A stretch of 64,000 nt of DNA from Sandaracinaceae bacterium (GTDB taxonomy: Bacteria; Myxococcota_A; Polyangia; Polyangiales; Sandaracinaceae): NCBI GenBank assembly GCA_019637095.1, contig JAHBWG010000005.1:62001-126000 (forward strand), read 5' to 3'. Positions 41,385 to 49,195 of this stretch are shown in pieces. Each line of letters starts with the position of its first letter. The first letter of the stretch is position 1. The notes below the pieces were generated by a model. The model searched no databases and was not told the DNA's origin. It saw only the letters and a list, made by a program, of their open reading frames with translations. The position numbers were made by a program, and so were the translations under genes.

Positions 41385-42887
41385 CTATTCCGCGGCCTGC
41401 TGCGCGAGGGTGCTCGCGACGCGGCCGTTCGTGTCGATGATCCGCACCGGCCCGTAGCGCCGGAGCGGCTCCGCGATGTCCGCTGCGCGTCCGACGGCGA
41501 CGATGAGCGCGCGATCGGGTTGGATGTAGGCCTGCGCCGCTCCGTGCGCGTCCGCCGGGGTGACCCCGCGGATCGACGAGCGGTAGGTGTCCCAGTAGTC
41601 CTCGGGCAGGTCGAACACGCGGAGCTGCTGGACCATGTGCCCGATGCGCGCGGCGGTCTCGATCTGCAGGGGGAACGAGTCGCTCAGGTAGCGCTGCGCG
41701 TTCGCGAGCTCCTCCGCGGGCGGCGCCTCGGCGACGATGCGATCGAGGTGCTCGAACAAGCCGGCGACCGCCTCGGCCGTGACCTGGTTGCGCACGCGCG
41801 CGAACGCGACGAACGGCGCGACCTGCGCGCGCTCTGCGACCTGGCTGTAGGCCCCGTACGTCAAGCTGCGCTGCTCGCGCAGATCCATGAACAGGCGCGA
41901 GGCGGCGGAGCCGCCGAGGACCTGGTTGGCGACCTCGAGGCGCACGAACGTCGGCGCGTTGCGGGCGAGCGCGAGGTTGCCGACGAAGATCGTGGACTGC
42001 TGCGAGCTCGGACGATCGACGATCACGACCTGCCGCTCGGTGCGCGTCGGCGGGCTCGGGTAGGTCAGCCGGCGCACCGGGCGCGAGCGCCACCGCCCGA
42101 AGTGGCGCTCGGCCGACTGCTGCACGGCGCTCGGGTCGACGTTGCCGACGGCGATCAGGAGCGTGTTGTTCGGCACGAGGTGCTGGCCGTGCCAGCGGAC
42201 CAGGTCCGTCCGCCGCACCCGATCGACCGCGGCAGGGGTGGTGTCGATCCGCGCGTAGGGGTGTGCGCCGTACAGCTCCGCGTAGAGCGTCCGGCGAGCG
42301 AGGTGGTGCGGCTGCTGCGCGAGCAGGCGCAGCCGGTCGTGCTCGCGCGCCTTGAGGCGGCGCAGCTCCGAGTCGGAGAAGCGCGGGTTGCGCGCGACGT
42401 CCGCGAGCAGCTCCATCGCCGCGTCGAGGTGGTCGGTGAGCGCCCGCACCATGACGTAGACGTTCTCCTCGTCGTCGCCGACGTCGAGCTCCGCGCCGAG
42501 GAACTCGACCGCCTCCGCGAGCTGGGCGCTCGTCCGGGTCTGCGTGCCCTCCTTGAGCATCTGGCTGACGAAGTGCGCGAGCCCGGGTAGCTCCGCGGGG
42601 TCGGCGGCGCCGCCGGTGCGGACCACGAGCCGCAGGTAGACGACGGGGAGATCCCCGAAGCGCACGGTGTTCGTCGCGAGCCCGGAGGAGGTCGTCGCGG
42701 TGACCACGTCGGGGAAGTCGATGTCGCGCGGCGGGCCGGACTCGGGCGGCGACTGCTGCGCGGGGACCGCGACGACCTCGACCCGCGTCCGCTCGTTGGG
42801 CGGGGGATCGCGGCGCGGCCGCGCGTCGGGGCCGCCGCAGCTCGCGAGCGCGAGCGCGACGAGGGCGAGCGTCACGAAGCGGCGCAT
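41385..42887 (-). CDS. M16-family protein, non-catalytic partner (lipoprotein)
   Basis: A 500-residue exported protein with a lipoprotein signal ending in ALASC. It has the M16 (pitrilysin/processing-peptidase) fold: LPVVYLRLVVRTGGAADP, the region where the zinc motif should be reads LAHFVSQML without the second His-Glu pairing, and LREQRSLTYGAYSQV with the substrate-binding Arg-Tyr pair is kept in the C-terminal half. This division, with one zinc-bearing and one substrate-binding chain, is typical of paired bacterial M16 proteins. ATG 42887 overlaps the catalytic partner's stop by one base. Confidence 0.85.
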   Translation of the reverse strand: MRRFVTLALVALALASCGGPDARPRRDPPPNERTRVEVVAVPAQQSPPESGPPRDIDFPDVVTATTSSGLATNTVRFGDLPVVYLRLVVRTGGAADPAELPGLAHFVSQMLKEGTQTRTSAQLAEAVEFLGAELDVGDDEENVYVMVRALTDHLDAAMELLADVARNPRFSDSELRRLKAREHDRLRLLAQQPHHLARRTLYAELYGAHPYARIDTTPAAVDRVRRTDLVRWHGQHLVPNNTLLIAVGNVDPSAVQQSAERHFGRWRSRPVRRLTYPSPPTRTERQVVIVDRPSSQQSTIFVGNLALARNAPTFVRLEVANQVLGGSAASRLFMDLREQRSLTYGAYSQVAERAQVAPFVAFARVRNQVTAEAVAGLFEHLDRIVAEAPPAEELANAQRYLSDSFPLQIETAARIGHMVQQLRVFDLPEDYWDTYRSSIRGVTPADAHGAAQAYIQPDRALIVAVGRAADIAEPLRRYGPVRIIDTNGRVASTLAQQAAE

Positions 42888-44272
42888 CACTCGGCTCCTC
42901 CCTCGCGCGGCGCCGGGACGACGTCGAGCACGGTGCGGTTGGTCGCTGCGAAGTACTGCCCGGCCACGCGGCGGATGTCCGCTCGCGTCACGGCGAGGTA
43001 GCGGTCCACCTCGCCGCGGATGAGCGCGGCGTCGCCCCAGTAGAGCTCGTGCTCTGCGAGGCGCTGGGCGCGCTGCAGGTTCGACTGCAGGCCGAACACG
43101 AACACCGAGCGGATGCGGTTGCGCGCCTTCTCGAGCTCGCGTTCGGTCACACCCTCGCGCGCGATCGCCTCGATCTGCGAGTACACGCGCCCCTGCGCGT
43201 CGGCGGGCGCGCGGCCCTGGGCCATGATCGCCCACACGCTGAAGAGGTCGGGCCCGCGGCGGTCGTCCGTGCCGACGAACACCTCCTGACAGAGCTCGTG
43301 CTCCTTCACGAGCTCCTGGTAGAGCCTCGAGGACTCTCCGTCGCCGAGGATCAGGCCCATCATCTCGAGCGCGTAGTGATCGGCCTCGCGCATCGGCGGG
43401 ATGTGCCAGGCGATGTGGAACGCGGGGAGCGGCGCGTGCGGGTCCTGGATCGTGTCCGTGCGCTCGCTCGTCTGCGGGCGCAGCGCCGCGGGCCGGTACG
43501 GCGCGACCGGCCGCTCGCCGATGTCGCCGAAGTAGCGGCGCACGAGCTCGAGCGCCTCGTCCGGATCGAAGTCTCCGGCGATGCTCAGCACCGCGTTGTT
43601 CGGCGCGTAGTACGTGTCGAAGAACTCCTGGACCGCGGTCAGCGGGGCGTTCTCGAGGTCGCGCAGGTCGCCGATCGTCGAGTGCGCGTACGGCCAGTAG
43701 TCGCCGTAGGCGAGCTCGTTGATGCGCAGGAAGCTCATCGCGTACGGCTGGTCGCCATAGCTCTGCCGCCACTCCTCCATCACGACCTGCCGCTGGTTCT
43801 CGAAGTTCTCCTCCGTGATCGCGAGCGAGCGCATGCGGTCCGCCTCGAGCCAGAGGCCGAGCGCGAGCTCGTTCTGCGGGAGCGTCTCGTAGTAGTTCGT
43901 GCGGTCGTGGCTCGTCGTGCCGTTGAGCGAGCCACCGCGGTTCATGACGAGCACGAAGTGCTCGCCCTTGCCGACGTTCGCGGAGCCCTGGAACATCATG
44001 TGCTCGAACAAGTGCGCGAAGCCGGAGCGCCCGCGGACCTCGTTGCGCGAGCCGACGTCGTAGTAGAGCGCGATCGCCACCGTGGGCACGGTGCGGTCGG
44101 GGTTCATCACGACGCGCAGGCCGTTGTCGAGCCGCTCGCGTCGGATGCGCAGGCCGCTCAGCGCCGACTGCGCGGAGGGTGGGCTCGCCTCCTGCGCCAG
44201 CGCGAGCATGGTCCCGAGGCCCCCGACGACGACGACTCCGGCGGCGACGAGCCACGGGGTGGTCTTCTTCAT
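42887..44272 (-). CDS. M16-family zinc metallopeptidase, catalytic subunit
   Basis: A 461-residue exported protein. ATG 44272 starts a signal-like segment MKKTTPWLVAAGVVVVGGL; an upstream ATG at 44308 is possible. The inverted zinc motif is intact: H87-L-F-E90-H91 in the segment SGFAHLFEHMMFQGS, with a third ligand Glu expected in the helix around ENQRQVVMEEW. The protein cleaves unfolded peptides within a closed chamber in known relatives. It pairs with the zinc-less chain encoded next to it, which should supply the substrate-binding half. Confidence 0.9.
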   Translation of the reverse strand: MKKTTPWLVAAGVVVVGGLGTMLALAQEASPPSAQSALSGLRIRRERLDNGLRVVMNPDRTVPTVAIALYYDVGSRNEVRGRSGFAHLFEHMMFQGSANVGKGEHFVLVMNRGGSLNGTTSHDRTNYYETLPQNELALGLWLEADRMRSLAITEENFENQRQVVMEEWRQSYGDQPYAMSFLRINELAYGDYWPYAHSTIGDLRDLENAPLTAVQEFFDTYYAPNNAVLSIAGDFDPDEALELVRRYFGDIGERPVAPYRPAALRPQTSERTDTIQDPHAPLPAFHIAWHIPPMREADHYALEMMGLILGDGESSRLYQELVKEHELCQEVFVGTDDRRGPDLFSVWAIMAQGRAPADAQGRVYSQIEAIAREGVTERELEKARNRIRSVFVFGLQSNLQRAQRLAEHELYWGDAALIRGEVDRYLAVTRADIRRVAGQYFAATNRTVLDVVPAPREGGAE

Positions 44273-44363
44273 GGCCCCCAAGTACCACGCGGTGCCGCGA
44301 CGAGCCATCGCCGAGGCCTCGGGACGCGGGACGTCGCGCGTCGCGCGCCCGCCGCGGTCGAGG

Positions 44364-44392
44364 TTGACGGTCGCCCCAGCGACCCCTAGTCT
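44364..44392 (+). promoter_or_regulatory. Sigma-70 promoter of cinA
   Basis: TTGACG and TAGTCT are separated by 17 bp, the best housekeeping-type promoter seen in the window. Start expected near 44399. Confidence 0.6.
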
Positions 44393-44418
44393 ACGTCCCC
44401 TTTTTCCGAGGGTGACGC

Positions 44419-45654
44419 ATGACCGCAGCCGTCCTCTCCATCGGCACCGAGCTCACCCGCGGTGAGCTGGTCAACACCAACGCCGCCTGGATCTCCGACC
44501 AGCTGACCGCGCTCGGGTGCGAGGTGACGGAGCACGTGACGGTCCCCGACGATCCGGAGGCCATCCGCGGCGCGCTCGACGTGCTGAGCGGGCGCAACGC
44601 GTACCTCGTGAGCACGGGGGGGCTCGGGCCCACGAGCGACGACGTCACGGCCGTGTCCGTCGCGTCCGCGGCGGGCGTCGAGCTCGAGCGGCACCTCGCG
44701 TCGCTCGAGGCGATCCGGGAGCGCTACGCGGCCGCGGGGCGCGAGCTGACGGACGCCAACGCGAGGCAGGCGGACATCCCGCGCGGCGCCGACGTGCTCC
44801 CGAACCCGGTGGGTACGGCGCCGGGGTTCGCGCTCGACCTCGGGCGGTGTCGCAGCTTCTTCTTGCCCGGCGTCCCGAGCGAGATGAAGCGCATGTTCAG
44901 CGACCGCGTGCGGCCGCTCGTCGCCTCGACGATCGAGCGCAAGGTCCACCAGATCCGGCTGCGCACGTTCGGGCTGCCCGAGTCGGTGGTCGCGGCGAAG
45001 CTCGAGGGGCTCGAGGCGGAGCACCCCGGCGTGTGCCTGGGCTACCGCGCGACGTTCCCCGAGATCGAGGTGAAGGTGTGGGCGCGCACGGACGGCACGG
45101 CGAGCGCCGAGGAGCGCGTCGCCGAGGTCGCGCGCGAGGTGCGCCGCCGCCTCGGAGAGATCGTGTACGGCGAGGGCGACGACACGTACGCCGCCTACGT
45201 CGGGCGCGAGCTGCGCGCGCGCCGCATGACGTTGGCGCTCGCCGAGAGCTGCACCGGCGGGCTCATCTCGTCGATGATCACCGACGTGCCCGGCAGCTCC
45301 GACTACCTCCTGCTCGACGCGGTGACGTACTCGAACGCGTCCAAGTCGAAGCTGCTCGGCGTCTCGGGCGAGGTCCTGCGCGGGTACGGGGCGGTCAGCT
45401 CGGAGTGCGCGGGCGCGATGGCGGATGGCGCTCGCCGGCTCGTGGACGCGGACCTCGCCGTCTCCGTCACCGGCATCGCCGGCCCCGGCGGTGGCACCGA
45501 GGACAAGCCCGTCGGCACCGTGTGGATCGCGCTCGCCTCGCGGGAGGCGCCGACGGTGACCGAGCACTACGCGCTCTTCGGAGACCGCCACCAGATCCGC
45601 ACGCGGGCCGCGTACCTGGCGCTGCGCACGGTGGCGCGCGCCGCGTCCCGGTGA
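44419..45654 (+). CDS. cinA: CinA: NMN amidohydrolase / MoCF-domain protein
   Basis: A 411-residue two-domain protein. Residues 1-170 form the MoCF-like (COG1058) domain with SIGTELTRGELVNTNAAW and STGGLGPTSDDVT; residues 245-411 form the CinA C-terminal domain with LALAESCTGGLISSMIT and VTGIAGPGGGTEDKPVGTVW. In other bacteria CinA has nicotinamide-mononucleotide deamidase and ADP-ribose pyrophosphatase activity, feeding NAD recycling, and is induced with competence in some species. GAGGG precedes ATG 44419. Its 3' side is convergent with the MYXO-CTERM gene and repeat copy D lies between them. Confidence 0.93.
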   Translation: MTAAVLSIGTELTRGELVNTNAAWISDQLTALGCEVTEHVTVPDDPEAIRGALDVLSGRNAYLVSTGGLGPTSDDVTAVSVASAAGVELERHLASLEAIRERYAAAGRELTDANARQADIPRGADVLPNPVGTAPGFALDLGRCRSFFLPGVPSEMKRMFSDRVRPLVASTIERKVHQIRLRTFGLPESVVAAKLEGLEAEHPGVCLGYRATFPEIEVKVWARTDGTASAEERVAEVAREVRRRLGEIVYGEGDDTYAAYVGRELRARRMTLALAESCTGGLISSMITDVPGSSDYLLLDAVTYSNASKSKLLGVSGEVLRGYGAVSSECAGAMADGARRLVDADLAVSVTGIAGPGGGTEDKPVGTVWIALASREAPTVTEHYALFGDRHQIRTRAAYLALRTVARAASR

Positions 45655-45670
45655 GGAGCGCCCGCGCTCG

Positions 45671-45736
45671 GGTCGAACGCGGCGCTGCCGCGTTCGACCT
45701 GGGGCGCGCAGGGGTGCGAAGCACCCCTTGGCAACG
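45671..45736 (-). repeat. Multi-hairpin 3'-end element, short copy D
   Basis: On the minus strand it begins right after the MYXO-CTERM gene stop with CGTTGCCAAGGGG. It keeps only two of the stems: AGGGGTGC with loop TTC, and a longer 13-bp version of the GTCGAACGCGGC stem (45671-45699) with loop AGC on the minus strand. It lies between two convergent genes. Confidence 0.82.
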
Positions 45737-47479
45737 TCAGCGCCGGCGGCGCCAGAGCACCGCGACGCCGACCGCGAAGAGCAGGCCGAGCGGCCCGCCG
45801 CGCGAGCTGCCCGCCGTGCGGCAGCCGCAGCCCCCCTCGATGTCGTCGACGCCCGCGTCGCCGACCGCGCCGTCGCCGCCCGCGCCGCCGCCGCCGTCGC
45901 GCGGGCCTGCGTCGACGCCCGCGTCCATCCCGCCGTCGTCGTCACCGACGCCGCCGTCGTCGCCGACGCCCGCGTCACGGCCGCAGCCGGGGATGCGGTC
46001 GTTCACGCAGCGCGCCGTGCGCGGGTCGCACACGTCCACCGTGCACTCGTCCTCGTCGACGCAGTCCGCGTGCGTGAGGCAGCACTCCGGGACCACCGTG
46101 TTGGAGCAGGTGTTCGTCTCGGTGTTGCACGCGTCGGTGGTGCACGTGTTGGCGTCGTCGCAGTCACCGTCGGTGATGCAGCAGCCGGGGCGCGCCGCGT
46201 TCGTGCACATCCCGGTCGCGACGTCGCACGTGTCGGTCGTGCACGCGTTGGCGTCGGCGCAGTCGGTGTCGGACGCGCAGCAGCTGGGCACGGGCGTGCG
46301 GACGCAGCGGTTGGTCGCGACGTCGCACAGGTCGCTGGTGCAGGCGCTGCCGTCGTCGCAGTCCGCGTCCGCGAGGCAGCAGTCGGTGATCGGGCTCGAC
46401 GAGCACGTTCCGCCCGGCCCCGAGCAGCGATCCGCGGTGCAGGCGTTGCCGTCGCTGCAGTCGCTGTCCACGTTGCAGCAGCCCGCGATCGGCGTGAACT
46501 GGCAGCCGCCCGGCGAGGCGCACGAGTCGGCCGTGCAGAGGTTGCGGTCGTCACACGCGAGCGGGATGCCCGCCGTGCACACGCCCAGGATGCAGCGGTC
46601 GACTTCGCTGCAGGCGTCGCCCGGCGAGCAGGCGGTGCCGTTCGGGGCGAAGGCGTTCGCGGGGCAGTCGGCGCTCGTGCCCGTGCAGAGCTCCGGCGCG
46701 TCGCACACGTCGACCGCCGGCCGGCACTCGACCGTGTCGTCGGCGAGGCGGTTGGTTGCGCAGAAGACGGCGGTGCCGTTGCAGACCTCGGGCGGATCGC
46801 AGTCGCCCGCGGAGGCGCGGCACTCGGTGCCGGCCGGGATTCGGGCGTCCGGCGGGCAATGCGGCATCACCCCGTCGCAGGCCTCCTCGGCGTCGCAGCG
46901 CCCGAGGGCCACGCGGCACACCGTGCCGGCGGGGTACCTCCCGTCAGGGCGGCATGCCGTCGTGAGCCCGTCGCAGAACTCCGGCTCGTCACAGACGCCG
47001 GCGGCGAAGCGGCAGATCGTCGAGGTGCTCGCGACGCCGCGCGGGCCGCAGCTGAAGGTCTCGCCGTTGCAGACGCCGGGCGTCTGGCAGGGCGCGGTGG
47101 GCGGGTTGCACACGTAGCCGGCCTCGCGCGGCCCCGGCGGCTCGGGGCACCACTCGCTGTCGCCGTCGCAGAACGTCGGCTGGTCGCACGCCCCGCGGTA
47201 GGCGTCCCGGCACTGGAAGGTCGTGGGCTGGAAGCGGCAGGTCGCGCAGTCGCAGCACGACTCCTCGGGGGGGCCGCCGCTCGGCTCGCGATTGACGATG
47301 CGCTCGCGGAGCCCGCAGTCGCAGTCCTCCCCGAGCCAGGAGTCGACCCAGCCGTCACCACACCACTCGGCGGCGTCGAACGGGAATCCTCCGTCGTCCT
47401 GCGCCGCCGCGCGCGCCGCGACTGCGAGCGACCCGATCGTGAGGGCCAGCGAAGTGACGAGCGCGACCGTTCTGGACAT
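45737..47479 (-). CDS. Cysteine-rich surface protein with MYXO-CTERM sorting tag
   Basis: A 580-residue exported protein. ATG 47479 follows GAGGGG by 6 nt; a signal peptide ends near AARAAAQ (residue 27). Residues 40-330 have regular Cys spacing with repeated CNG/CDG...CP units (EFCDGLTTACRPDG, EEACDGVMPHCPPD), resembling disintegrin-like domains. Residues 330-500 contain repeated C-x-D-x-N-x-C-T-x-D-x-C units of slime-mould-type repeats. An Asp/Gly linker leads to GGCGCRTAGSSRGG, a hydrophobic helix and a terminal Arg cluster, the MYXO-CTERM signal, so it is probably cleaved and anchored at the surface by a myxosortase. The role may be adhesion or ligand binding; this is inference. Confidence 0.83.
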   Translation of the reverse strand: MSRTVALVTSLALTIGSLAVAARAAAQDDGGFPFDAAEWCGDGWVDSWLGEDCDCGLRERIVNREPSGGPPEESCCDCATCRFQPTTFQCRDAYRGACDQPTFCDGDSEWCPEPPGPREAGYVCNPPTAPCQTPGVCNGETFSCGPRGVASTSTICRFAAGVCDEPEFCDGLTTACRPDGRYPAGTVCRVALGRCDAEEACDGVMPHCPPDARIPAGTECRASAGDCDPPEVCNGTAVFCATNRLADDTVECRPAVDVCDAPELCTGTSADCPANAFAPNGTACSPGDACSEVDRCILGVCTAGIPLACDDRNLCTADSCASPGGCQFTPIAGCCNVDSDCSDGNACTADRCSGPGGTCSSSPITDCCLADADCDDGSACTSDLCDVATNRCVRTPVPSCCASDTDCADANACTTDTCDVATGMCTNAARPGCCITDGDCDDANTCTTDACNTETNTCSNTVVPECCLTHADCVDEDECTVDVCDPRTARCVNDRIPGCGRDAGVGDDGGVGDDDGGMDAGVDAGPRDGGGGAGGDGAVGDAGVDDIEGGCGCRTAGSSRGGPLGLLFAVGVAVLWRRRR

Positions 47480-47581
47480 GACAACCCCTCGGTGAAGTAG
47501 CGCGAGGACTCTACCAGAGAACCCGGCGTCGATGCATCCCCGCGCGTGCACGGACCGGTTACGCGCCGGCCGGAGCGCGGC

Positions 47582-47587
47582 TAGAGT
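47582..47587 (+). promoter_or_regulatory. -10-like box TAGAGT before LVIVD lipoprotein gene
   Basis: It lies 6 nt from GTG 47594 with no ribosome site between them. Confidence 0.45.
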
Positions 47588-47593
47588 CGAGGC

Positions 47594-49195
47594 GTGCGCT
47601 CGATCACGACGCTGCTCACGCTCGCGCTCGCGGGCTGTCCCGGACCGAGCGCGGAGCTCGACGCGGGGCCCGACGCGGGCCTCCTCGACGCAGGAGGCGC
47701 CGACGCCGGTCCCGACGCGGGCCCTGCGCCGACCGGCTGCGACCTCTGGACCGGCAGGCCGCCGCCCACGATCGATCCGCTCCCTGCGCCCGGCGCGTTC
47801 GATCCGCCGGTCGGTCCCGGCGCGCCCGGGGTGGCGTTCGACGCGGCGCAGATCCACGTGCCGTGCGCGTACCTCCCGGTCGGCGACACCGACGAGGATC
47901 ACCACAACACCGGGTTCTTCCTCGACGGCTACCTCGTGCGCCCCTGGGCCCACGAGCGCGGCCGCGGCGGCATCGCGGTCTGGGACTTCCACGATCCGTG
48001 CGCGCCGGTGCTCGTCGCCAACGCGCTCGACGCGCAGCTCCGCGAGACCCACGCGACCGGGCTCTCGCGCATCGGGGGCCGCTTCGTCGTGGTCGCGTCG
48101 CTGCGCGGCATCCAGTTCTGGGACGTCGCGGACGTGACGGCGCCGGTCCTCGTCCACGACTTCGAGCTGCCGGGCGTGCGCTACCCGGACGCGTACATGC
48201 GCACGGTCATGAGCACGTTCTGGCAGGCGCCGTTCGTCTACGTCGGCGCGTCCGACAACGGGATCTACGTCGTCGACGCGACGGACCCGCGCGCTCCGGA
48301 GCTCGTCGCGCAGTACCTGCCCGAGCCGCTCTTCCGCGTGGGGCAGGTCATGGTCGTGGGGAACCTCCTCTACGCGTTCGCGAGCGAGGGCTCGGTGACG
48401 GCGATCCTCGACGTGCGCGACCCGCGCGCGCCGCGGCCGATCCCCGGGGGGACGTTCGCGATCACGAACGGGACGCTCGATCGCTTCATGCGGCCGGTGC
48501 CGCTCCCCGCGTACTTCGGGATGGTGAACGGCGGCTACACGTTCCACCCGCGCATCGGGTTCACGGGCGGCCTCGCGATCTTCGACGTGCGCGATCCGAG
48601 CGCGCCGCGGTTCGTCGGCGACTGGGAGGCGCCCGGAGGCGACGGCGGGTACGTGTACCTCAAGGAGGGCGTCGCGTACGTCGGCTTCAGCGCGTACGCG
48701 TCGAGCCTCGACGTGCGCGATCCGAGCGCGCCGGTGGAGATCTTCCGCTACGCGCACACCGGGGACGTCGACACGATCACGCCCTTCGGCAACGTCGCGA
48801 TCGTGAGCGTCGACGACGACGCCATCCGCGGGCAGGCGAGCGTCGTCGTGCCGTTCGCCGCGGACGTCGACGCGACGCCGCCCGCGGTGAACATGGTCGT
48901 GCCCGCGGACGGCGCGACGGACCAGCCGCTCACCACCCGCGTCGGGCTGACCTTCACGGAGTTCGTGGAGATGAACAGCGTGTTCGCCGGCTCCGTGATC
49001 CTGCGCGGGCCGGACGGCGCGATCGAGGCGCACCTCTCGGGGCAGGAGGGCGTGGTGAGCCTGTGGCCGGTCGCGCCGCTCGCGCCGGCGACGACGTACT
49101 CGGTCGAGGTCCCCGCCGGCGGCGTGACCGACCTGAACGGGAACGCGACGCGGGCCGCGTTCGTCGCGCGGTTCACGACGGTCGCGTGTGACTAG
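47594..49195 (+). CDS. LVIVD-repeat beta-propeller lipoprotein with Ig-like tail
   Basis: A 533-residue predicted lipoprotein. The signal peptide ends in LALAGC, followed by an Asp-Ala-Gly-rich linker. Residues 85-420 contain about six repeats of the LVIVD type: IAVWDFHDPCAPVLVAN, IQFWDVADVTAPVLVHD, IYVVDATDPRAPELVA, ILDVRDPRAPRPI, LAIFDVRDPSAPRFVG and SLDVRDPSAPVEI, each one blade of a propeller. Residues 430-533 form an Ig-like domain of the SbsA/Big_5 type (FTEFVEMNSVFAGSVILRG, LAPATTYSVEVPAGGVTDLNGN). Its function is unknown; the following gene overlaps its stop and encodes another propeller lipoprotein. Confidence 0.82.
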   Translation: MRSITTLLTLALAGCPGPSAELDAGPDAGLLDAGGADAGPDAGPAPTGCDLWTGRPPPTIDPLPAPGAFDPPVGPGAPGVAFDAAQIHVPCAYLPVGDTDEDHHNTGFFLDGYLVRPWAHERGRGGIAVWDFHDPCAPVLVANALDAQLRETHATGLSRIGGRFVVVASLRGIQFWDVADVTAPVLVHDFELPGVRYPDAYMRTVMSTFWQAPFVYVGASDNGIYVVDATDPRAPELVAQYLPEPLFRVGQVMVVGNLLYAFASEGSVTAILDVRDPRAPRPIPGGTFAITNGTLDRFMRPVPLPAYFGMVNGGYTFHPRIGFTGGLAIFDVRDPSAPRFVGDWEAPGGDGGYVYLKEGVAYVGFSAYASSLDVRDPSAPVEIFRYAHTGDVDTITPFGNVAIVSVDDDAIRGQASVVVPFAADVDATPPAVNMVVPADGATDQPLTTRVGLTFTEFVEMNSVFAGSVILRGPDGAIEAHLSGQEGVVSLWPVAPLAPATTYSVEVPAGGVTDLNGNATRAAFVARFTTVACD

